From assembly GCF_009709615.1 (NCBI RefSeq), contig NZ_WJYA01000006.1, positions 186,001-250,000 of the forward strand: a DNA stretch of 64,000 bases, written 5' to 3'. This DNA is from Winogradskyella ouciana (GTDB lineage Bacteria; Bacteroidota; Bacteroidia; Flavobacteriales; Flavobacteriaceae). How positions within the stretch are numbered: position 1 is the stretch's first letter; each line of letters starts with the position of its first letter. Shown here piece by piece: positions 24,145 to 33,418 of the stretch. A model generated the notes under the pieces. The model saw nothing but the letters and a program-made list of their open reading frames with translations, did not search any database and was not told the DNA's origin. The position numbers were made by a program, and so were the translations under genes.

Positions 24145-27100
24145 TTAGTCGATACTAAACACCTTGGTCTCTTTAAATGGATCCATTTGAATTTGTTTCA
24201 TTTGGTCTTGGTATTCTTTCCACTCTTTATTAAAGAAACTGTTGGTTTCACCTAGAAGCTTATCTATAGCGTCTTTAGCATGTTTTATTAAGGTCGTCTC
24301 AGTAGAGGTTATACCATTTTGACTGTTGTACACATAACTTTGGGCTGTTCTCAATCGCTGTAAAGGTGTTACTTCAGGATTTCTGGTTATCCCTTGGCGC
24401 TTATCTATTTTACCTAAATATTTATCAATTAGACTGTCTATGGCTTTTACAGTATTTTTTGAAGCTTCTATCTGTTCTTTATACGTCTCCTTATCTAATT
24501 GAGATAGTTCTTTTTTATACTTTTCAGCAATGTCTTTACTTTCTACTAACTGCTCAATGGCATTTGCAACTGTTTCTTGTACTTGCTCAAGTTGTTTAGC
24601 CGTAGCATAGACTTCATCAATGTTCTTTTGAGATACATTTAACCTCGGGTCTGATTCTACTTTGATACTAGTTTCAGAAGTTTGATCTCCATAATGCAAT
24701 ACAGCTCTATATGTTCCTGGTTTTACACTGACACCTCCAGATTCTCTGGTCTGTTTTCTGATACGTCTAGATGGTCTGCTTACACCAGCTTCATCCATAT
24801 ACCATGTCCATTTATGGATACCGTTTTCCTTTGGTGCTTTTTGTTTTAACGTTCTGATTAATCGATCTCCATCATAAATTTTAAGTTGAAGTGAGTCCCA
24901 TTTTACGGTTTTTTCCTTGTCTGAAGTTGAATCCATGTTAGCTTCTTCGTCTTCCATGTTATCATCCTTTGCTTTGTTTTCATCAGTTTTCTTTGGTTGC
25001 TCTTTTTTGTTGAATAAGTACGAGAAACGTGCTCCACCACCACGATTTTCACCATGATACATCGCATCAGCACCAAAACGGCTTCCAGTTGGTTGCTGGT
25101 AAGCAGCCTGATAAGCTGTTGGTGGATCGAACAATTCAATATTTGAATTCATTATAGATGAATTCTTCGCCATTTCCCTTAATGGTCTAATATCATCCAA
25201 AATCCAAGCAGCACGTCCAAAAGTTCCAATAACCAAATCATGTTCTCTTGGATGAATCACCAAATCCTTAACCGAAGTTGTTGGGAAACCTTCTGTCCAT
25301 TTGATCCATTTTTCTCCAGCATTTAAGGAGACATATAAACCATCATCAGTACCTAAGAACATTAAGTTGGGTTCTTCTAAGTCTTCAACTATGGCTAAAG
25401 TGTAACTCTCTACATCATTTTCATCAACGATGCGCTCCCAAGTTTTACCGTAGTTTTTAGTTCTGTACGCATAAGGTGTGTAGTTGAATCGTCTATAATC
25501 ATTCGCGATTAAAAGGGCCTCACCTTTATTTTTGTTAGATGCTTTTATTTGAGCAATCCAACTCCCTTCAGGCAAACCTTTTATATTTGAAATGTCTGTC
25601 CAGTTGTCACCTCCATCTTGAGTGTAATGTACACGACCATCGTCTGTGCCAACCCAAAGCATATCTTTTTCAACAGGTGAAGGTTCTATTACTAAAATCG
25701 TAGTATGGTTTTCGGCACCAGTAGCATCCATGGTTAATCCACCACTTTCCGATTGTTTTTGCTTTTCAGGATCGTTGGTAGTTAAATCTGGGGAAATCAC
25801 TTCCCAAGTTTCACCTTTATCCGTGGATTTGTGAACAAATTGACTTCCGAAGTAAATAGTACTATTGTCAAAAGGATCAATATTTATAGCTGAATTCCAG
25901 TTGAACCTTAATGCCACATCCGGATCTGGATGTGTTGGTCGTACACCATAATTATTACCGGTTTTCCAATCGTAACGACTTACAAAACCTTGCTGACTCA
26001 TAGACCAACCATAACGACTATCGTCTCTGTCTGGTACCACGTCAAAACCATCTCCAAAACTAATTTCTTGCCAATAGCTATTTCTTATGCCTTGTGCGCG
26101 CCAAACATAAGCTGGACCTCGCCAAGAACCATTATCTTGCATTCCGCCATAAACATTATATGGAAATTCATTGTCTACATTAATATGGTAGAACTGGGCT
26201 ACAGGTAGGTTACCAATAAAACGCCAAGTTTTACCACCATCTTTAGTGATGTTCATTCCACCATCATTACCATCTATCATAAAACTACCATCTTCTGGAT
26301 GAATCCACCACGCATGATGGTCAGGGTGAATGCCGTTACTCACTCCGTAAGCTGGCATAAGTTGTTCAAAATTCTTGCCGCCATCTTCAGAAACATTTAC
26401 ATAAGTAAACACTGAATAGACTCTATTTTCATTTTGAGGGTCAACATAAATTTCCGAATAATAAAACGGACGGTTTCCAATATCATTCTTGTCGTTGATT
26501 TTTTTCCACTTAAAACCACCATCTTCACTTTTATAAAGTGCATTCTTTTTGGCCTCCACTAATGCATAAATGATATTCGGCTTGTTTGGAGCAATAGCCA
26601 CTCCAATTCTACCCAATTCTCCTTTTGGAAACCCATCATCTTCTGTGATTTTTTTCCAAGTTTCACCACCATCGTGCGTGATGTGCAGTCCTGAGCCTTT
26701 ACCACCTGAATTAAAAAACCAAGGGTCGCGCTTATGTTCCCACATAGCAGCAATGAGCTTATTCGGATTTGTAGGATCCATCACTAAATCGGCAACTCCT
26801 GTTTTGTTATTGGCAAAAAGGATTTTGTTCCAGGTTTTTCCTCCATCAGTAGTTTTAAACACTCCACGCTCTGGATGTTCTCCCCAAGGTGAACCGATGG
26901 CACCAACATAAACCACATCCGGATTGGTAGGATCTACTATAATCCTATGAATATGCCTTGTGTTTTCAAGACCCATTGCCATCCAACTTTTTCCACCATC
27001 GAGCGATTTGTATACACCAAAACCACCATTGAGTGAGTTACGAGGATTCCCTTCTCCTGTACCTACCCAAATAACACTTGGATTGGATTGTTGAATTTCT

Positions 27101-27369
27101 ACAGCACCAATGGATGCCGTTAATTCGTTATCAAAAATAGGTTCCCATTTAATGCCGCCAGAAGTTGATTTCCAAAGGCCACCAGATGCTGTGCCAACGT
27201 ACATAACATCAGGATTGTTGAGTACAACATCAATTGCCGTAACACGACCAGACATTCCACCAGGCCCAATATTGCGAGGTGCCATATTCTTGACCATGTC
27301 CATTGAAAATTCTTGTGCAGAGAGTAGTGCTATGCAGAAGAGCATAACAAGCGTCGATAATTTCTTCAT
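24145..27369 (-). CDS. large exported BNR/VPS10-like beta-propeller protein
   Basis: A 1074-residue exported protein (signal MKKLSTLVMLFCIALLSAQ). It contains about ten Asp-box/BNR repeats of the pattern SxDGGxxW, for example SLDGGKSW, TTDGGKTW, THDGGETW, TKDGGKTW and TQDGGDNW. They build sortilin/sialidase-like propellers over residues about 40-740. After a K/E/D-rich low-complexity linker (about 800-840) comes a beta domain (GVSVKPGTYRAVLHYGDQT) and a helical coiled-coil tail. Genes of this type are often named glycosyl hydrolase, but no catalytic residues can be identified. It is linked to the S9 peptidase downstream. Confidence 0.82.
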   Translation of the reverse strand: MKKLSTLVMLFCIALLSAQEFSMDMVKNMAPRNIGPGGMSGRVTAIDVVLNNPDVMYVGTASGGLWKSTSGGIKWEPIFDNELTASIGAVEIQQSNPSVIWVGTGEGNPRNSLNGGFGVYKSLDGGKSWMAMGLENTRHIHRIIVDPTNPDVVYVGAIGSPWGEHPERGVFKTTDGGKTWNKILFANNKTGVADLVMDPTNPNKLIAAMWEHKRDPWFFNSGGKGSGLHITHDGGETWKKITEDDGFPKGELGRIGVAIAPNKPNIIYALVEAKKNALYKSEDGGFKWKKINDKNDIGNRPFYYSEIYVDPQNENRVYSVFTYVNVSEDGGKNFEQLMPAYGVSNGIHPDHHAWWIHPEDGSFMIDGNDGGMNITKDGGKTWRFIGNLPVAQFYHINVDNEFPYNVYGGMQDNGSWRGPAYVWRAQGIRNSYWQEISFGDGFDVVPDRDDSRYGWSMSQQGFVSRYDWKTGNNYGVRPTHPDPDVALRFNWNSAINIDPFDNSTIYFGSQFVHKSTDKGETWEVISPDLTTNDPEKQKQSESGGLTMDATGAENHTTILVIEPSPVEKDMLWVGTDDGRVHYTQDGGDNWTDISNIKGLPEGSWIAQIKASNKNKGEALLIANDYRRFNYTPYAYRTKNYGKTWERIVDENDVESYTLAIVEDLEEPNLMFLGTDDGLYVSLNAGEKWIKWTEGFPTTSVKDLVIHPREHDLVIGTFGRAAWILDDIRPLREMAKNSSIMNSNIELFDPPTAYQAAYQQPTGSRFGADAMYHGENRGGGARFSYLFNKKEQPKKTDENKAKDDNMEDEEANMDSTSDKEKTVKWDSLQLKIYDGDRLIRTLKQKAPKENGIHKWTWYMDEAGVSRPSRRIRKQTRESGGVSVKPGTYRAVLHYGDQTSETSIKVESDPRLNVSQKNIDEVYATAKQLEQVQETVANAIEQLVESKDIAEKYKKELSQLDKETYKEQIEASKNTVKAIDSLIDKYLGKIDKRQGITRNPEVTPLQRLRTAQSYVYNSQNGITSTETTLIKHAKDAIDKLLGETNSFFNKEWKEYQDQMKQIQMDPFKETKVFSID

Positions 27370-27449
27370 TTGTTTAAGGTTAGTTAACTAAAGCCTTAAA
27401 GTTAATGAAAAGATAAGTGCGATTTCTAAAAGAGATGTTAAGGTCTCAA

Positions 27450-28040
27450 TTAATCTTCAACAATTATTGGTATAGGTGTATTGGCGTCATCGTTGGTTAA
27501 TTTCCAACGTGCTCCGTAAACATCCTCATATTCAATAGAAAAATCAAGATTTTTTTCTGATAACACCTTTTGAAAGCGCTCTCTACCGATATCACTTCTT
27601 AGTGTAAAAACATCGATTTGTTTTCCTGCTGGTAATACTAAGCCGTCAGTAAATGTGCTATGTGAATATGGGATTGAGTCCAGACGGTATTCTTCGCTGA
27701 AAATATGTTCAAAAAGTGGATCTGTATTGTCGAAGTTATGTTTGTCATCAAAAAGAATGTCAACTTTTTTTACAAATGCCGGGCCAACGCCTCTATTATC
27801 AATTATAATTTTAAAATGCTCACCGTTAGAACTGAAATAATAACTTAAATAAGGTAGTACAGTTGCACTTTGTTGCACTTGGATGAGCTTGTTCTCTTCT
27901 CTTGCCAAATAGGATTGATACAATAACGCTATAAGAGAAATAACACTAATAAATAAAGCTGAGGTGCTCATTATTTTATCAGTTGTCCAAATGATTTTCT
28001 TTTTTGGTTTATCTAAACTTTCATCTATTTCTTCTGACAT
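27450..28040 (-). CDS. single-pass membrane protein of unknown function
   Basis: A 196-residue protein that I do not recognise. It has a short acidic and lysine-rich N-terminus, one membrane helix (about 27-45, TSALFISVISLIALLYQSY) and a soluble domain rich in beta-strands (LPYLSYYFSSNGEHFKIIID, VGPAFVKKVDILFD). The type II-like topology would place the domain outside. It lies 80 bases before the start of the BNR-repeat gene and 91 bases from the divergently transcribed VWA gene. No known domain was identified. Confidence 0.7.
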   Translation of the reverse strand: MSEEIDESLDKPKKKIIWTTDKIMSTSALFISVISLIALLYQSYLAREENKLIQVQQSATVLPYLSYYFSSNGEHFKIIIDNRGVGPAFVKKVDILFDDKHNFDNTDPLFEHIFSEEYRLDSIPYSHSTFTDGLVLPAGKQIDVFTLRSDIGRERFQKVLSEKNLDFSIEYEDVYGARWKLTNDDANTPIPIIVED

Positions 28041-28131
28041 TTTTGGTTTGTTTTAAGTAAAGTTAATAAAATGTTAGAATATAAAAGTGCTGTATTGTTG
28101 ACAGGTTAAAAAGCCTTATTTTTATGCTGCA

Positions 28132-29280
28132 ATGAAAGAAAAGTTAAAAAAGTCTGGTTTTATCTTTAAAACCTATGAAGCTCCCAATCAATCACCTTTT
28201 GATAAGCTCTTTGAGATCTTCAAGGAATTGATCACATATACTTCGGGTGATTTTGATGAGGCTATAGATTGGTTAAAGCAATTAGACAAAGAATACAAAC
28301 TGACCACACCAGAGTATACCATAGACGATTTTATTGAAGACCTAAAGAACAAAGGTTATATAAGAGAAGAATTAGACCCAAATGGAGAAGGTGATGGCAC
28401 TGGTGACGGAAAGGCGAGATTAACTATTACGGCAAAAACAGAACGCGCTATACGTCAACAAGCACTAGACAATATTTTTGGTAAAATAAAACGCAGTGGT
28501 TCTGGTAATCATAAAAGTAAAGGTGTAGGACTTGGTGATGAGCATACAGGTGATTTTAGAGCGTATCAATTTGGTGATGCTTTAGACAAAGTATCGATGA
28601 CCGAAAGTTTGCGTAACGCTCAAATTAATCATGGAATCGGTAATTTCAATCTTACCGAGGACGATTTGGTGGTAGAAGAGACCCTTCACAAAAGCCAGAT
28701 GAGTACGGTTTTGATGATAGATATTAGTCATAGTATGATTTTATATGGAGAAGATCGTATTACTCCAGCTAAAAAAGTAGCCATGGCATTATCTGAACTG
28801 ATTACAACGCGCTACCCAAAAGACACTTTGGATATTTTAGTATTTGGAAACGATGCTTGGCCAATTAAAATTAAGGATTTACCTTATCTAAAGGTTGGGC
28901 CTTATCATACCAATACCGTTGCAGGATTGCAATTAGCAATGGACATGCTACGAAGAAAGCGTAACACCAACAAACAGATTTTTATGATAACCGATGGTAA
29001 ACCAAGTTGCTTGCGTATGCCTGACGGTCAGTATTATAAAAACAGTAATGGTTTAGATCCATATATTACCAATAAATGTTATGCTATGGCACAACAAGCA
29101 AGGCGTTTGCATATTCCTATAACCACGTTTATGATCGCTGAAGATCCGTATCTCATGCGATTTATTAGAGAATTTACACAAGCCAATAGAGGTAAGGCCT
29201 TTTACACAGGACTGATAGGGTTGGGAGAGATGATTTTTGAAGATTACGAAAACAACAGAAAAAAGAGAATTAAAGGATAA
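28132..29280 (+). CDS. VWA-domain protein, partner of the downstream MoxR-type ATPase
   Basis: A 382-residue protein. The N-terminal part is helical and charged, with a glycine-rich GEGDGTGDGKAR hinge near residue 90. The C-terminal half (about 190-370) is a von Willebrand A domain with an intact MIDAS: DISHSM (D-x-S-x-S), the conserved Thr in HTNTVAG and Asp in ITDGKPS. Such proteins act with a MoxR/ChlI-type AAA+ ATPase as a chaperone or metal-insertion pair. The ATPase gene follows after 85 bases that hold an inverted repeat. The substrate is unknown. Confidence 0.88.
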   Translation: MKEKLKKSGFIFKTYEAPNQSPFDKLFEIFKELITYTSGDFDEAIDWLKQLDKEYKLTTPEYTIDDFIEDLKNKGYIREELDPNGEGDGTGDGKARLTITAKTERAIRQQALDNIFGKIKRSGSGNHKSKGVGLGDEHTGDFRAYQFGDALDKVSMTESLRNAQINHGIGNFNLTEDDLVVEETLHKSQMSTVLMIDISHSMILYGEDRITPAKKVAMALSELITTRYPKDTLDILVFGNDAWPIKIKDLPYLKVGPYHTNTVAGLQLAMDMLRRKRNTNKQIFMITDGKPSCLRMPDGQYYKNSNGLDPYITNKCYAMAQQARRLHIPITTFMIAEDPYLMRFIREFTQANRGKAFYTGLIGLGEMIFEDYENNRKKRIKG

Positions 29281-29286
29281 ATAAAA

Positions 29287-29361
29287 GCTGTTAGCTTTTA
29301 GGTGTTAGCCCTTAGCTCGTGAAGAGTATGCTAACAGCTAAAGGCTAAGAGCCAAAAGCTA
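29287..29361. repeat. imperfect inverted repeat in front of the MoxR-type gene
   Basis: Left arm 29291-29317 and right arm 29336-29361 pair with a few mismatches (TTAGCTTTTAGG... against ...GAGCCAAAAGCTA). It ends 4 bases before the ATG, so folding would hide the ribosome entry site. It resembles a dispersed flavobacterial repeat rather than a terminator. Confidence 0.65.
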
Positions 29362-29365
29362 GAAA

Positions 29366-30823
29366 ATGAAAGACATAAAAACACTAGGTGAACTAAAAAA
29401 AGCAGGTTACCAATCAAAATCTATTAAAGATGAATTAAGAGATAATTTGATTGAGAATATTAAAAACAAAGTGACCACGTTTCAAGGTATTCATGGTTAT
29501 GAAAACACCGTGATACCTGAATTGGAACGTGCCATTTTATCGCGACATAATATCAATCTTTTGGGATTGAGAGGTCAAGCCAAAACGCGTTTAGCACGTA
29601 TGATGGTCAATCTTTTGGATGAGTATATCCCAATTGTGGAAGGCTCTGAGATTAATGATGATCCGTTACAACCGATCTCAAGATTTGCTGTTGAATTAAT
29701 CAATGATAAAGGTGATGACACACCAATTACATGGTTGCATCGCGATGAGCGTTTTGCTGAAAAACTCGCCACACCAGATGTCACGGTAGCAGATATTATA
29801 GGTGATGTAGACCCAATAAAAGCGGCGAATTTAAAATTGAGCTATGCCGATGATCGTGTGATTCACTACGGTATGATTCCACGTGCCAACCGTTGCATTT
29901 TTGTCATTAACGAGTTACCAGATTTGCAAGCTAGAATTCAGGTGGCATTATTCAATATTTTACAGGAAGGCGACATTCAAATAAGAGGCTTTAAATTACG
30001 ATTACCCTTAGATATGCAATTTGTGTTTACAGCAAACCCTGAAGATTATACCAATCGTGGGAGTATCGTAACGCCTTTAAAGGATAGAATAGGTTCACAA
30101 ATCTTAACGCATTATCCAGATTCTGTAGATACAGCAAGAACGATTACCTCGCAGGAAGCCAAGCTTGATGAAAGACAGTCTTCATCGGTGTATGTTCCGG
30201 ATTTAGCTAAGAATTTATTAGAACAAATCAGTTTTGAAGCCCGCGAAAGTGAATATGTCGATGTAAAGAGTGGTGTAAGTGCACGTATGAGCATTACAGC
30301 GTTTGAAAACCTGCTAAGTACAGCTGAGCGACGTGCGTTGTTAGCTGGTGATGAAAATACCACGGTAAGACTTTCAGATTTTATTGGTGTTATTCCATCA
30401 ATTACTGGTAAGGTAGAATTGGTATATGAAGGGGAGCAGGAGGGCGCTGATTTTGTGGCTAACACACTTATTGATGAAGCAATAAAAACTTTATTTCCTA
30501 AGTATTTTCCTAAAATTGAAAAGTTAGAAAAGCAAGGGGAAGAAACACCTTATGATGATTTAATTTCTTGGTTTTTTAATGGAGATGGATTTGAGCTTTT
30601 AGATAATTTTGATGATGCTGCATATAAAGCAAAGTTAGATGAAGTAAAACCATTAGATGCCTTACTGGCAGATTATCAACCAGATATCGATAAACGCGAT
30701 GTTTATTTCGAAAAAGAGTTTATACTTTGGGGCTTGGTTCAGTTCAAAAAACTCAGTAAATATCGTTATTCCGAAGGCCTACAAATAAAAGACCCTTACG
30801 GTAGTTATATAAGTGGGTTATAG
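29366..30823 (+). CDS. MoxR/ChlI-type AAA+ ATPase
   Basis: A 485-residue AAA+ ATPase. The Walker A segment is GLRGQAKT, the alanine-for-glycine form seen in MoxR proteins. The Walker B equivalent is in RCIFVINELPDL, followed by the sensor-1 region FVFTANPEDYTNRG, with arginine residues in PLKDRIG. The C-terminal helical domain is longer than in minimal MoxR. Together with the upstream VWA protein it resembles the magnesium-chelatase I/D arrangement. Likely roles are protein-complex remodelling or cofactor insertion. It ends 2 bases before the stop of the convergent YdeI-family gene. Confidence 0.88.
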   Translation: MKDIKTLGELKKAGYQSKSIKDELRDNLIENIKNKVTTFQGIHGYENTVIPELERAILSRHNINLLGLRGQAKTRLARMMVNLLDEYIPIVEGSEINDDPLQPISRFAVELINDKGDDTPITWLHRDERFAEKLATPDVTVADIIGDVDPIKAANLKLSYADDRVIHYGMIPRANRCIFVINELPDLQARIQVALFNILQEGDIQIRGFKLRLPLDMQFVFTANPEDYTNRGSIVTPLKDRIGSQILTHYPDSVDTARTITSQEAKLDERQSSSVYVPDLAKNLLEQISFEARESEYVDVKSGVSARMSITAFENLLSTAERRALLAGDENTTVRLSDFIGVIPSITGKVELVYEGEQEGADFVANTLIDEAIKTLFPKYFPKIEKLEKQGEETPYDDLISWFFNGDGFELLDNFDDAAYKAKLDEVKPLDALLADYQPDIDKRDVYFEKEFILWGLVQFKKLSKYRYSEGLQIKDPYGSYISGL

Positions 30824-30825
30824 CT

Positions 30826-31398
30826 CTACCAAGCATCACGACTCTTAATATTTGCTTCACAGAGCTTTATAATTTCTGAAATTCTTTTTTGCCGTGTGGC
30901 TTCCCGTTTTGCACTATGTAACCAAGATAAATAACTTTTTCTATAGCCTTTTGCGAAGTTTTGGTAATTTTCAAAAGCTTTAGGGTTTTTGTCAAAAGCG
31001 TCTTGAAGTTCTTTTGGAATGACACCATTTTCAACATCATCCATCTCAGTCCATTTGCCAGATGTCTTAGCGTGTTCAATAACTTTGTAGCCTTGTTCTT
31101 GGATTAAGTTGTCTTTCTCAAGTTCTGCAATATATTTTTTATTGAGGGCACTCCAAGTACTTTTGGGATTGCGAGGGCAGAAGTATTGCTTACGCTTTCC
31201 TCCACCAAGACTTTTTACTGTGGAATCTATCCAACCAAAACACAATGCCACTTTAACAGCTTCTTCCCAGCGCATGGTTGGGATACCGGTATCTAGTTTA
31301 TAGAAGATGAGATATACTGCGTCGTGTTTGTCGTGGTTATGAAGAAGCCAATCGTACCAGTCTGTGTCACGTTCAAAATAGAGTTCTGGGAATTCCAA
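30826..31398 (-). CDS. YdeI/OmpD-associated (OmdA) family protein
   Basis: A 190-residue cytoplasmic protein with the family core EEAVKVALCFGWIDSTVKSL, the segment RNPKSTWSALNKKYIAEL and a helical C-terminal YdeI domain ending KLCEANIKSRDAW. The family is widespread and of unknown biochemistry; OmdA was described as a bacteriocin-resistance factor. It differs in architecture from the DUF1905-containing protein at 1806-2294. It reads in the same direction as the M1 peptidase gene and begins 5 bases after its stop. Confidence 0.88.
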   Translation of the reverse strand: MEFPELYFERDTDWYDWLLHNHDKHDAVYLIFYKLDTGIPTMRWEEAVKVALCFGWIDSTVKSLGGGKRKQYFCPRNPKSTWSALNKKYIAELEKDNLIQEQGYKVIEHAKTSGKWTEMDDVENGVIPKELQDAFDKNPKAFENYQNFAKGYRKSYLSWLHSAKREATRQKRISEIIKLCEANIKSRDAW

Positions 31399-31403
31399 TG
31401 TAT

Positions 31404-33038
31404 TTAGATTCGTTTAGAATAAATATAATAGTCTCTATCAACTTTAAAGTCTTCACCTTTAATAGCTTTGGTTTTCCATTCCGAGCTTGGGAAAATCCAT
31501 TCTGTTTTACCACCAATTTCAACTTCTATTGGCATATCGAAATTCTCAACAATATTCATATAACGAAATTTTAGTTCACCATTTTCAATTTTATACTCTA
31601 AATTTGGGATGCGAACGTCTCGCAGATACTGGTTAAAAAACGCTGATAAATCTTTATTTGTCTTCTCGCTGATATAATCTTCGATTTGTTTTGTAGTCAC
31701 GGTCTGATGATAAAAATCTCTATTCAAGCCTCGAAGAATGTCTCTCCATAAGTCGTCATCTTCAATCAATTGTCTTAAGGTGTGCAACATATTGGCACCT
31801 TTGTAATACATATCGCTAGAGCCTTCTTTGTTCACATTGTAATAACCAATGAGAGGTCTGTCGTTCTGAATATTGGCCCGTGTACCAATGACATAATCCG
31901 CAGACGCTTCTTTACCGTAATAGTAATCTAAAAACAGATTTTCTGAGTAAGCTGTAAATCCTTCGTGAATCCACATATCAGCAACATCCTTATTCGTAAT
32001 ATTATTGGCAAACCACTCGTGGCCACCTTCGTGAATGATAATAAAATCGAACTTTAAGCCCCAACCTGTACGCGATAAATCGCTACCTAAATACCCTTTT
32101 CGATACTTATTTCCGTAAGTAACAGAACTTTGGTGCTCCATACCCAAGTAGGGCACTTCAACGAGCTTAAAACTGTCTTCATAAAAGGGATATGGCCCAA
32201 ACCAATGTTCAAAAGCTTCCATCATTTTTGGTGCATCTTTAAAGTGTTCTTTGGCTTTTTCGAGATTATAGGAGAGTACCCAATAATCCATATCTAATTC
32301 GCCTTTTTCACCATCATATACTTCTGAAAAGTTGACATAGTCACCAATATTGATATTAACACTATAATTGTTGATTGGGTTAGACACAAACCAATGCGAT
32401 TTTAATTTGTCTCCTAAATCTTCGAGTTTGCGTAAACGACCGTTGGAAACATTAGTCAATCCTTTAGGAATGGTTACACTGATTAGCATACTATCCACTT
32501 CATCATACATATGATCTTTGTTAGGCCACCAAACACTTGCACCCAATCCTTGATTGGATGTTGCAATAAAGTGCTTCCCGTTTTTATCTTTCTTCCAAGA
32601 AAATCCACCGTCCCAAGGTGCGCGTTTGGCTTCACGTGGAAAGCCTTCGTAATGCACCTCTAAAGTATTAATATCACCACTATTTTGATTCTTTTTAAGT
32701 TGAACGAAATGTGCATTACCATCATGTTTTACTTCGAGTTCTTTTCCATCTTGAAGTACTTTCAGCATTTGCATTGGTACTTGAAGATCAATTTGCATGA
32801 CCTGATGCGGTTTTAATACCTTGTATTGAATGGTGTTTTTACCTGAAATGAATTTCTGATTTGGTTTAACTTCAACATCTAAGTGGTAATAGGTTAAATC
32901 CCACCATTCGCGCTCTGGAGTAATACTTCCTCTAAGTGTATCTTGTCTTGTAAACTCTGTTTTATCTTGAAGTAACTGTGCTTCTGAGCATGAGAAGCAT
33001 GTTATAAAACATAGTAATACAATATATTTAAGCGACAT
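31404..33038 (-). CDS. M1-family metallopeptidase (aminopeptidase), lipoprotein
   Basis: About 544 residues from the ATG at 33038, which gives a lipoprotein signal MSLKYIVLLCFITCFSC; a longer reading from 33059 is possible but spoils the signal. The M1 N-terminal beta-domain is followed by YLGMEHQSS (the GxMEN-like exopeptidase motif) and the zinc site HEGGHEW, with the third ligand Glu in HEGFTAYSE 18 residues later. The C-terminal long helical domain of eukaryotic M1 enzymes is absent, as in many bacterial secreted forms. It trims N-terminal residues of peptides outside the cytoplasm. Confidence 0.92.
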   Translation of the reverse strand: MSLKYIVLLCFITCFSCSEAQLLQDKTEFTRQDTLRGSITPEREWWDLTYYHLDVEVKPNQKFISGKNTIQYKVLKPHQVMQIDLQVPMQMLKVLQDGKELEVKHDGNAHFVQLKKNQNSGDINTLEVHYEGFPREAKRAPWDGGFSWKKDKNGKHFIATSNQGLGASVWWPNKDHMYDEVDSMLISVTIPKGLTNVSNGRLRKLEDLGDKLKSHWFVSNPINNYSVNINIGDYVNFSEVYDGEKGELDMDYWVLSYNLEKAKEHFKDAPKMMEAFEHWFGPYPFYEDSFKLVEVPYLGMEHQSSVTYGNKYRKGYLGSDLSRTGWGLKFDFIIIHEGGHEWFANNITNKDVADMWIHEGFTAYSENLFLDYYYGKEASADYVIGTRANIQNDRPLIGYYNVNKEGSSDMYYKGANMLHTLRQLIEDDDLWRDILRGLNRDFYHQTVTTKQIEDYISEKTNKDLSAFFNQYLRDVRIPNLEYKIENGELKFRYMNIVENFDMPIEVEIGGKTEWIFPSSEWKTKAIKGEDFKVDRDYYIYSKRI

Positions 33039-33061
33039 GGTTTTATTTGGGTATTTCACTA

Positions 33062-33415
33062 TTAGTTAATTTTTTGTTTTAAATATTTAAAGAACATTGC
33101 ACTAGCCATGATTAAAGTAGTGCCGAGATATAGGGAACCAAAAATCAAGAGATTATTAAAATTTTGGGTGGCTTCACTAAATTCAGATAATTCTGAAATC
33201 AAAGCAAGTACCATAAATAAGGTAAGTAATATAACTATAGTAGAAATCACCAAACCTAATGTGGATTTTTTACCTATAATCTGAAAAGTAAGTAAAGCTA
33301 ACAACCCAATAGCAAATGGATTGAAGAGGTTAGAGGTCAGCGTCCAATAGTAAAGTACCGAAGCCATTAAAAAGAATTCGGGAATCAATGATTTTAAATG
33401 AGCTCTACCCATCAT
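33062..33415 (-). CDS. small membrane protein of unknown function (four helices)
   Basis: A 117-residue hydrophobic protein with about four membrane segments, for example FNPFAIGLLALLTFQII, TLGLVISTIVILLTLFMVL and LLIFGSLYLGTTLIMASAMFF. I recognise no family. It begins 3 bases after the stop of the M28 peptidase gene and ends 23 bases before the M1 peptidase start, so it is probably in one operon with both. Confidence 0.7.
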   Translation of the reverse strand: MMGRAHLKSLIPEFFLMASVLYYWTLTSNLFNPFAIGLLALLTFQIIGKKSTLGLVISTIVILLTLFMVLALISELSEFSEATQNFNNLLIFGSLYLGTTLIMASAMFFKYLKQKIN

Positions 33416-33418
33416 ACT

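Noticed and set aside
29549..29600. Walker A of the MoxR-type ATPase reads GLRGQAKT, lacking the usual Gly before Lys
   Set aside because: Alanine at this place is common in MoxR-type proteins (GLAKT forms), so it is not evidence of an inactive enzyme.
28132..30823. VWA plus AAA+ pair as a possible defence system
   Set aside because: No nuclease, protease or sensor partner is nearby, the neighbours are peptidase and housekeeping genes, and the pair is the ordinary MoxR/VWA combination.
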